Below, piece by piece: positions 1 through 7,761 of a DNA stretch of 22,234 nucleotides. Location of the stretch: NCBI GenBank assembly GCA_034698045.1, contig JAQGAU010000975.1:1-22234 (forward strand), written 5' to 3'. Source of the DNA: Paramacrobiotus richtersi (taxonomy: Eukaryota > Tardigrada > Eutardigrada > Parachela > Macrobiotidae). The notes beneath the pieces were generated by a model that worked only from the letters and a program-made list of their open reading frames with translations, ran no database searches and had not been told where the DNA came from. Every line of letters starts with the position of its first letter. Within the stretch, counting starts at the first letter, position 1. The position numbers and the translations under genes were made by a program.

Positions 1-2
1 AA

Positions 3-437
3 AGCATTTCCGTTAGTGATAAGCTCCCCCAGAGCGGTAATCTCGTCTACCTCAACATCACGACTCTTGAGGGTGCCTCGTACTGTGTTGAATTGACGGA
101 ACGGGGATATCGTGTCGTATCCCATTGCTACGATCAAGCTTCGTGCGGAAGTAGCGGTGAATCCGGCGTGGCGTATTTTGAAAGTTTGAATGCACTGCTG
201 GATAGCATCAGTCCCTTATACACTGCGGCATTTGGTCAAGCGTTGATTAACAAGCTTAATTCCCTTGCAAAACAGCAGCAAGACGATATCGATGTTAGTG
301 GCATTTTTTTGAAATATGACTGCTGTACACAGCTGCCTTTCGAAGTACGGAGTCAGATACACTTTTTTATGTACTTGTACTTCTACTGTAGTTGTTCGAA
401 ATATTTTTGCAGTGCGAGAATGTCAAAGCGACACTGA
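3..437 (+). CDS. GSKIP: GSKIP-like protein (GSK3-beta interaction protein domain), 5' partial
   Basis: The frame is open from the left window edge and reads through the whole GSKIP domain. Landmarks are LPQSGNLVYLNITTLEG, then YCVELTERGYRVV, then LLDSISPLYTAAFGQALINKL. These match the family pattern of a YLN.TTLEG strand, a YC.ELT turn and a terminal LSP.YREAFGNALL.RLE helix. In vertebrates GSKIP is a small cytosolic A-kinase anchoring protein that binds GSK3-beta through its C-terminal helix and PKA regulatory subunits near its N-terminus. The same domain occurs at the N-terminus of CLU proteins, but here the protein ends soon after the domain, as in GSKIP. The PKA-binding N-terminal part lies outside the window. 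About 48 residues follow the domain and look unconserved and Cys/Phe-rich. Either this is a lineage-specific tail or an intron is read through: a weak donor lies near 294 and a good acceptor (TTTTTGCAG) near 410. The family call is firm; the exact C-terminus is not. Confidence 0.8.
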   Translation, partial: SISVSDKLPQSGNLVYLNITTLEGASYCVELTERGYRVVSHCYDQASCGSSGESGVAYFESLNALLDSISPLYTAAFGQALINKLNSLAKQQQDDIDVSGIFLKYDCCTQLPFEVRSQIHFFMYLYFYCSCSKYFCSARMSKRH

Positions 438-491
438 AAGTATGTATAACCAGAAACAGTAATTTTATTAATTTATTAATATAATTTTAAT

Positions 492-497
492 AATAAA
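492..497 (+). promoter_or_regulatory. Candidate poly(A) signal of the GSKIP-like gene
   Basis: An AATAAA hexamer lies in a very AT-rich stretch about 55 nt after the GSKIP-like stop codon, the usual place for a cleavage signal. No transcript evidence is available. Confidence 0.5.
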
Positions 498-861
498 TTT
501 ACCTCTTGGAAATTCTTCTGTATGGTTTGGAAAGTAAATTGCGAAGAACGTCAGATTTGTGCACCATTAATATTGTTACTCGCTAGCGGTTTTACATACC
601 GTGCATTGTTTTGGGAGGGCTGATATTGGGCACTTCTGCGGTGTAATTGCTCTGTCTATGCTCGAAGATGGCATCTCCTTTCATCTTAAAATACGTTTTT
701 TCGAACGCGATGATAGTTTTCAGCGGACAATATCTACATCGGTTCGATTTGTTGTGTTAGTAAGTACTATTAATTTTTGACGTTATTCGTTACAGAAGTC
801 GTATCAATAATTAACAGAAACCCGTAATTCATACTTAAATACTTGTTTTGGCATGTTTCAG

Positions 862-1516
862 GCAAGTGGAGAAGCGTCTGGCGAAAATTCTTGAGCAGCT
901 CGGGGAATATCAGTCTTTGAAAAGCATAATCCAAAAGCTTGAGGTACGTGCAGAACAACAGTATTGAGCCGGTGAATAAAACTTTGGTTTTGCGTAGGAG
1001 AAGAAAATCCCTTCGGACCATATGCGTGTTTACACTGATCTGGGATGTAACTTCCGGGTTCAGGCTCATGTGTAAGATTCGGATGCTAATAATATTGTTA
1101 CGTAAATGGCGAAAGACAGTGTCTTTCCTAATATGCATTATGAATATGCATCATGAATAAATCACATGACAGTTAGTTTGACTCGTGCTTATGCAGGGTG
1201 GATCCGTGTACAATGTATATTAATCTCGGTCTCGATGTGTATGTGGAAATGCCTTTAGCGCAAGCCTCCAAGTATGTTACGGCCCGTATTAATAGTTTGA
1301 CCAATGCCGTTGAATTGCTGAAAAAGACGGAATACCAAATCAAGTCGAATATCCGAATTATGCTCGAGGTAGGGAGACTTTATTTGTTTTGCCGTGAAGC
1401 AGGCTGCATGTGCTAATCGCCGATGAACTGTGAAATGTTTCGTATAGGGTTTGCGGAAAATGCAGAATATTGCAGCCGAATCTCCGGAAACGAAAAATCC
1501 CAGCCTTCGGTGGTAG
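862..1516 (+). CDS. UXT: UXT, prefoldin-like alpha subunit (four exons recognised, 5' exon unresolved)
   Basis: Four exons join in phase: 862-943, 998-1071, 1197-1368 and 1448-1516 (stop TAG). They encode an N-terminal coiled coil (VEKRLAKILEQLGEYQSLKS), a beta-hairpin core with VYTDLGCNFRVQAHV followed by MYINLGLDVYVEMPLAQA, and a C-terminal helix ending GLRKMQNIAAE. This matches the order in UXT, including its DLGCNF motif, the ALGYGFFLELTLAEA-like strand pair and the final GLRELQ. UXT is an alpha-type prefoldin that works with URI1 in the R2TP/prefoldin-like chaperone complex and also has nuclear roles. Donors are GTACGT, GTAAGA and GTAGGG. The first listed exon begins with the last base of a codon and has no in-frame ATG, so at least one coding exon lies upstream. 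ATGs at 658 and 668 are candidates, but no join I tried kept the frame open. The strong donor at 760 would create a stop if joined directly to 862. Confidence 0.85.
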
Positions 1517-2038
1517 AGAGTTCCGTCCTTCTTCTTCCATTAAATTTTCATGACGTTGTTTGAGTACTGCTGATCCGTGATTCCAGTGAGTATGGTTTGG
1601 ACTACCTTTCTGGTGGTTGGTTATGGTATTACTTAGTCGCTTTCTCCAGCATAATATGTTTGCCGAATTTGCGAGTCAGTAAACATTGAAAAATAAAATT
1701 GTGATTTAAATTATAAGGTTTACAAGGCCGGGACCATTAACGACCATTAAGCCGGGAGTATATATGCGGTTTTTCTCTGTCAGGTGTAGTTAGACTTTTA
1801 GTTACGATAATGATGTACCGCAGTATTCAGAGTGTGATCTACTATGGTAGAAAAAACAACGTGATAATGTCTCCGTGTCTCACAATCAGAGTGCCTGTTC
1901 ACGTAAGGATTCGGTACATTTTGCTTTACGGAAATCGGAATAAATGTTATACCAGAAAAAATAAGTGTCTGAATACAAGCTCGGCAACGTTGCACAAACG
2001 GCTCATACGTCTTGGTTATGCACAAATGTATTCCGTTG
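1517..2038. other. Tail-to-tail intergenic gap between UXT and the GPCR gene
   Basis: No gene is supported here. An AATAAA at 1692-1697 lies about 180 nt after the UXT stop and is its likely poly(A) signal. At 1728-1756 the 9-mer GACCATTAA occurs twice within 20 nt and is bracketed by GCCGGG on both sides. A TATATA run follows at about 1759. Open frames on both strands in this gap have no recognisable motif. Confidence 0.5.
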
Positions 2039-3319
2039 TTATCTAACAAAAAAGCAACAGTTAATCCAGTGCGCAATCTTCTCCAAGAGATTGACATATG
2101 CTTGCCGGAATTGGCGACTCATAATGGTATAGATTATAGGATTCAGGCTCCCGCTGACCCACACCATAACAGTCACAACGACATTCAAAGAGGTGTTGCA
2201 GTTGTTGGGATCTAGTATCTCGTACGTGACAATCGGTACGTAGCATGCTAACAAGGCCACGTATGTCACACCCATCATCCGAGTCAAGTGCCATTCCAGC
2301 CCGAAAACAACACGAGCAAAATTCCTGACGCTATTGAAACGACGTGGAAAACAGCCTTCCTCACGCTCGGTTGTGTCGGGCACGTCTTCCGACGATTCGA
2401 CACTCCATCCCCGCATCCGGACCATGGTGATGTAGCGTGCGCTGCTGTCGCGTCTGGCGTCAGCCATTTTAGGGATCTTCGCCCTAGTCCGCCAAACTAT
2501 TATAAATATGGTCCAGTAACACAATCCGATACTGAGCACTGGAATCAATATTCCCACAATGTAAATTGTTTTTCGGGGAGAATTATGCGAGTCGCTTTCC
2601 ACAAATGCACAACCGCCGATCGAACTCATACTGAATCCAATATTGCCCCAGAAACCGCACAGAGGAGCCCCTAAAGCAATAGCCGGAAACATCCAACAGA
2701 AAATCAATCCGGCTTTGACCGCTTTCCAGTCAATCAATTTAGAAGAGGTTGGCCTCTTTTTTATGATGATTATCAGTCTTGTAACAGCGATCGCCGCCTG
2801 AAAATGTAATATAGAACTGTCTGCTTTCAGCTTTTACACCCCATGACCTTTTTTGTTGCGTAAGAACAGTTTTTATTTTCACTAGTGCGTTAACATGCCA
2901 TTCTCATGATGTCTCCTGTGAATATTTGACGTTTCTTACATTTTCATGCGCTTGATGAAACTTACCATTGAACATAACGAAACAGAAGCGAGCAGATGTC
3001 CAGAATACACATAGAAATGACAACCGACATTTCGTGAAACCCACATCCGGTCATTTGATAAGCACCACACGGCTGTTAATGGCGTTTCAATTAATGCAAA
3101 TAAGAAATCCGAAACAGCCAAATTAAGAACAAAAACTGTGGTAGGATTTCGAAGGCGACGGTAATTCATCAAGGCGGCGAATGTGACGGCATTCCCAATG
3201 ACACCCACAAAGCCAACCACAATCAAGAACCCCGCTGACCCTATCCTCAGCCGTTCATTGTATCGCACATCCCAATCAGCCTCACTAAAAATCTGTGTCG
3301 CGTTACCTGTGCACGGCAT
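2039..3319 (-). CDS. Class A (rhodopsin-like) GPCR with TRL in place of the DRY box
   Basis: Two exons, 3319-2966 and 2797-2039, join in phase 0 across a 168-nt GT-AG intron to give 370 aa. The N-terminus carries an N-glycosylation sequon (NAT, residues 6-8). TM1 has GN at 42-43, TM2 has LNLAVSD, and TM3 begins after the conserved Cys in NVGCHFYVY, whose disulfide partner is in the GGCAF loop before TM5. The intron falls in TM3 just before AAIAVTRL, so the usual D/N-R-Y is T-R-L (124-126) with the Arg kept. ICL3 is long and charged. TM6 has CYVP instead of CWxP, and TM7 ends with canonical NPIIY (337-341) followed by a short tail ending in CCFFVR. An intron near the DRY box is common in invertebrate class A genes. 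The layout recalls the moody/tre1/GPR84-type group, but I cannot assign a ligand. The start ATG at 3319 is the first before TM1. Confidence 0.88.
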
Positions 3320-3538
3320 TATGTCGTAATTTTTTCAATCGTTAACAGATCTAGTACAACTGGACATTAAAAGCCGAAGTCACTACGGAGAAAATTATCG
3401 CACAACGATGAATGCATAACACGGAGGGATGAAAACAGATTCTAATAAAACATAAACAGACACCGATATCACAACGCCAGAACACTGCTGCACTGTTCTC
3501 ATGGTACCGGCCAAGTTATAAACAAATCAAAATCTCAT

Positions 3539-5262
3539 TTACGAATCATCTGCCGCAGACGCTGATGGTGCTTGCTTTGCGGCCTTGCGAGCCAAATATC
3601 GCTCTCGTGCGCTAAGGGTGGAGTCGTCTGTTGAACGTTTGGTGAATAGCAGGACTTTGTCTTCCACTGCTGCGGCCTTGAGTTTCGCGCCTGACATCGG
3701 TAAAGAACTTGAGGACGCTTGGGGAACAGGTTCAATCGGAGGTATCCCATGAGGTACAGGTTGGTCCTGAAAACGAACTGGTATCACACTGCTGGTCTGA
3801 TACACATTGTATACTGTATACACGGTATTTGACATAGCGCAACAGATTTTATAAGCAATACGAAAGCTGCACTCTTAAATTATCGATCACAGATTTCATC
3901 AGGACTTATCTATCCTCGCGAGAGGTTTGACTGTCTGAGAAGCAATAAGCGACAAGTGATTTGTCTTTAAGATTCAACGATATCACTGTGGCTTATTAAC
4001 CCACAGTGACGATATGGCTGCGCCGAATCGGGAAGTACTTACTGAAAAACTTCATCTATTATCTAATACAGTAAGTAAATTGTGCTAATTTGAATCGAAT
4101 TCAATTCAAGTGAAAGCCGAAAATACCAGTGGTTTACTACACATGACGGAACACTGTCAAAAGCATACCACAAAAATTTACGTTGCCTCGAGAAAATTTT
4201 TTTCCAGACTGCGTGTATCTGATTTTCCTTAATCAAATTAGCTTGAAGATCGGGAAAAGTTCAGCTCGATTGCCTAAGTACGTCAACGATTACATTGATG
4301 GCCAAGCGGGCCCAAGCATCTACATACTTCTGTGTTTCGTAACACGGAATACCATAAATCTGAGATAAAAGGTTTGTTTTTCCTAAGCATACCGTGCCAT
4401 CCTCCAAATCGGGATCAACTTTAGGAGATGATTTTCGACTTTGTCGACCGGAAGAGGCCTCATCCGCTGAAGCTTCGGATGAAGATTGTCTCTCCAGTCT
4501 GCTCCTTTTAGCCAAAACCATGAGTTCATCCTCCGTTCCCCGTTTACCACTTTTTGCCACAAGTTCGTCACTCTCGCCCGACACTTCGGACTTACTTATC
4601 CCCGTACTTCCACTATAAGATTCATCAGCATTCCGAACCTTTTCCTCTCCCGTCTGCTGTTTCAGGAGATATTTGTAGAACATTCCCAATCCATCCTGCT
4701 TGGTAACATCCAGCTTGGCTTCCACACGCTCTAGTTCCCTTTCCCTGGCATCGGCTTCTCTTCTTTCCTCCAATTTCTTCTTGTACGCCGAAGTGACGAA
4801 CGATTCCTTATCTCCAAATTCGTTTCCCTCGGCTTCACGTTCCCGCTGTACCTGTCGCTCGACTCTCCTCTCGAACTCATCCTCTCGGTCCTTACTGGCT
4901 TTGATGAGGGCATGTATATATTTAGGTTTCCGATCTGTATCCTTGTCCTTTCCCCTGGCCGTTCCTTCTCGTTCGGCCTTCTCTTGGTGCATTTTCTCGT
5001 ACACCTTGTCATACTCAAACACGTCCTGGTCCTGCGCCAGGGCATCGTGCAGCAGCGACTGGGTGGCCAATTTCATTTTCATGCTGGATTTCTCTTTCTT
5101 CAGAGCTTCCCCGATGTTTCTTGGTTGCGGCTGTCCCTCGTCATCGTCGCACTCATTTTCGAAGAAGGTAGAAGACGGTTTCAGACGAGATGCGGAAACT
5201 GCACCAGATTTTCTTGGAATGATCAGGCCGTACTGCTTACTCGTTCCACTGCTTGGATTCAT
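3539..5262 (-). CDS. NSRP1: NSRP1 (CCDC55), nuclear speckle splicing regulatory protein
   Basis: Exon 1 (5262-4393) and exon 2 (3796-3539) join in phase 0 over a 596-nt intron (donor GTATGC, acceptor TGTATCAG) to give 375 aa. The N-terminus QYGLIIPRK, the segment VFEYDKVYEKM, the block DRKPKYIHALIKASKDRE, and FGDKESFVTSAYKKKLEER with LDVTKQDGLGMFYKYLL are diagnostic of NSRP1. The C-terminus FTKRSTDDSTLSARERYLAR matches the family's conserved last block (..SARDRYLARQ..). NSRP1 is a coiled-coil nuclear-speckle protein that acts in alternative splice-site choice. The long Arg/Ser-rich middle of the vertebrate protein is almost absent, and a Ser/Lys/Asp-rich linker of roughly 100 residues stands in its place. 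The gene runs opposite to archease, leaving an 836-bp shared upstream region. The exon 1 to exon 2 join rests on phase and homology of both ends. Confidence 0.9.
4014..4070 (+). other. Possible antisense/nested first exon inside the NSRP1 intron
   Basis: On the strand opposite to NSRP1, an ATG at 4014 opens a 19-codon frame (MAAPNREVLTEKLHLLSNT) that ends exactly at a strong donor (ACA then GTAAGTAAAT). A good acceptor (run of T then CCAG) follows on the same strand at about 4201, but the joined frame stops after four codons. I do not recognise the peptide. It may be a real 5' exon of a nested or antisense transcript, or chance. Confidence 0.2.
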
Positions 5263-5603
5263 AGCTTGCAGCCGAAATCAAACGTAATCAAACGTAATCG
5301 AATCGTCAGATCCTATCTGAAACGGATGCAAAATACAAATTCGGTTTTGCCAAACTCTTTGCTGGCTGCCAAACTTGCTGTCAACAGATTGAAAGTTAAA
5401 CAAAAACACCTTGTAAGCTTTCGTTTACGCACTTTACCCGTCGGTCTTTTGTCGGTCATGGTTAGCCGGTCTCAGGACCATAGATCTCGTCCGGATTGGT
5501 TCAATTGAAGCCGCGCGCAGACAGCTGCATGTTGTTTATTTATTGTTTACTAATTGACAATAATTGTTAATACACTTCTTGTAATTACAAAGTAGTGATG
5601 CAG

Positions 5604-5639
5604 TGCAATTGCTTTCTTGATTACTAACGAGCGGCTTCG
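5604..5639 (+). repeat. 36-bp direct repeat, copy A
   Basis: It begins TGCAATTG and ends CGAGCGGCTTCG. The copy at 5825-5860 differs at 4 of 36 positions by eye. Both copies are in the same orientation, 221 bp apart, in the divergent NSRP1/archease promoter region. Confidence 0.6.
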
Positions 5640-5824
5640 TTTCAGCCGAACAAGTAAGCTTGTTTTTCACTAAAATTAATATCAGGCCCAGAATCAGATG
5701 GAAATACATATACTTATTACTTACTAAAGTTTATGCTGCGTTTAACTGGTTCGAAAATTTTAAAATGTACACTTGTTATGTAATTTTGCTAAAATGAATA
5801 TGCCTATGAATATAGGGTAAACAA

Positions 5825-5860
5825 TGCAATTGTTCTCTTAATTACTAGCGAGCGGCTTCG
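5825..5860 (+). repeat. 36-bp direct repeat, copy B
   Basis: This is the second copy of the element at 5604-5639, sharing the TGCAATTG start and the CGAGCGGCTTCG end. The flanking sequences on both sides are unrelated, so the similarity stops sharply. Confidence 0.6.
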
Positions 5861-6098
5861 CAACAGATTAACAAAAAAGTCGCATCCTAACTCGGCCGAA
5901 ACCGTCATTAAGCCGATAAAGCGATAACTCGTATTTGTGTTAAAGTTCCGTGATAATTATTAATTTCATCCATGATAGCCGCAGCTGCAACTGGTGGAAT
6001 CGTACAAAGCTAATAACAATCGACGTTCAAATAGTTTCGTGTACTGCTCGTTGGTTAGGTAGGACTGGTTTGTTTTTGGACGTGGTTTGCGAACAACT

Positions 6099-7296
6099 AT
6101 GGAATCTCTCGAAGGAACACCGAAAAATGTGCGCCCGGAGGAACTTCCGAATGTCCTTGCGATACCTCCGAAGAAGTACGAGTGTAAGTCAACTGGTACC
6201 GTGAGGACGACCGTATAGTAGCTTTTACTTCACATTTCGAACTTCCGAGTTTGAAGTTGTTCGCGTAAATATTATGGCAGTGTGCGATGTATGGTACCTG
6301 AAATTGCGGAAATGACAAATTTGTGGTATTGACTATTGAGTACTTTCAACAGTATCTTGCAGATTTGGATCACACGGCGGACGTCCAGTAAGTCCTGAGT
6401 TAACGAACGAGCACGTCTTTCGATGCACTTACATGTAACATATTTATCGTCGTGTGAATATAACCAGTTGTTTTTCCTCTTGCAGAATTCATGCTTGTAA
6501 GCCTTTCCCGTGTTAAAAACTGGAGATTGTAGCTTGGGTTCAGTTGGTCATATTTTTACCTGCCATAAGAAATGATTCGTCGTCTAGGCTCTAAAAGAAA
6601 TTTTTTGTAGGGGGGGATGATCTCAAAGAAGCTTTTGAACAGGTAGATAAAAAAACTGGAATAAAGATTGTCTTCTACATTTTTCAGGGCTTTTGCGCAT
6701 TTTACGATTGCTTGCGGTGTGTTTGACTTTGATTATTGTTGCTGATCAGGTTTCTGTTTGCTTGTAGGCTGCGGTCGGGATGTTCGGATATATGACAGAA
6801 ATCCCGAGTGTGGAGATTATCATGGAGGAAGAGGTCGAAGCAGAAGGTTAAATGGATTTGCAGATTCCACAATATGCGATAAGCAATTCTGGATGTTTTA
6901 GGTGAAGATCTTATCAGCTTACTGTACCACTTTTTGGATGAATGGTTGTTCAAGTTTTCCGCCGAACCATTCTTCATTGCAAGGGTATTCAACTAGACCA
7001 GAATTTTTCCTATGTCCCGTCAAGTAACGATATTGTATTCCGTTTTTGTAGAAGGTTGTGATTACGGAATTCGATAAAGAGAAGTTTCGCATAAAAGCGA
7101 CCGGGTACGAAAATTATGTCAAAGTGAATTTATTTTCGCTGTTTTACACTAATCCGAAAATTGTGTTAGATATGGAGAAGAGTTCAACATCGCGAAACAT
7201 CCACAAGGAACGGAAGTGAAAGCAATCACATATTCCAATCTCCAAGTTCACGACAAGCCAAACCAGCATGAAGTGTATGTCATTATAGATATTTAA
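6099..7296 (+). CDS. ZBTB8OS: Archease (ZBTB8OS), tRNA ligase activating protein
   Basis: Eight exons join without a break to 164 aa, close to the ~167 aa of human archease: 6099-6183, 6363-6387, 6486-6496, 6611-6642, 6768-6846, 6902-6984, 7052-7104 and 7170-7296. The product shows the whole family signature in order: KKYEYLDHTADVQIHAWGDD, LKEAFEQAAVGMFGYMTE, SLLYHFLDEWLFKFSAEPFF, then FNIAKHPQGTEVKAITYS and the C-terminal VYVIIDI. The Asp/His of DHTAD and the penultimate Asp are the expected metal-site residues. Archease activates the RtcB/HSPC117 RNA ligase (guanylylation and turnover), which seals tRNA exon halves and XBP1 mRNA. All introns are GT-AG and 55-179 nt. The first ATG after the upstream region is used. 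The 25-nt and 11-nt exons are unusually small, but both are needed to keep the DHTADVQIHAW motif in frame. Confidence 0.95.
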
Positions 7297-7761
7297 AGTT
7301 TTTAACTTCGACAACTTTCCCTGTTTATTTTGCGCGGTGATACATTCTCTGGTCGTCTTGAGAAATGATGGCTTTCAAAATTAACAATCCTTGATGCAGA
7401 AAAATAAGGAAACCATGTAATCTGTCTGTTGTTTAGATACTTAGTACCGTTGTTATACGAGATTTTGCATGTTCTGTTACAATTACGCGTTAGCGACTTT
7501 ATTTTTCTGTACATGTTCCACTTCCTTGATCCATATCTAAAACTGAATTAAAAACAAAATGGACGGAAAACTGACGCCAAAACTGGCATTAAAAATTCAC
7601 AACCAACCTGGATAAAACACGACTACTAAACAAAATAAAATAGTAAAAAAACGCTGCCAGGTGGCACACACCGGTTAGCAACATATTTCGGCAATGGTGC
7701 GCATATCACAAGGAAAACAGTAAAAGAAAAAGGAACTCATACAAACAACTTAAATATGTTC
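7297..7761. other. Tail-to-tail gap between archease and ADAM17
   Basis: No gene is supported. An AATAAA on the + strand at 7634-7639 could serve archease. Its complement TTTATT at 7498-7503 could serve ADAM17 on the - strand, about 260 nt after its stop. If both are used, the two 3' UTRs overlap by roughly 130 bp. Confidence 0.4.

Larger units (their letters stand above)
5263..6098. promoter_or_regulatory. Divergent upstream region between NSRP1 and archease
   Basis: The 836 bp between two head-to-head start codons must hold both promoters and 5' UTRs. It is AT-rich and contains two imperfect copies of a 36-bp sequence (5604-5639 and 5825-5860). I saw no convincing TATA box and no coding exon. 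Confidence 0.5.

Noticed and set aside
4700-5508. Long + strand frames (195 and 198 codons) opposite NSRP1 exon 1
   Set aside because: They are mirror frames of the Glu/Lys/Arg-rich NSRP1 coding exon, giving Ser/Leu/Phe-rich nonsense.
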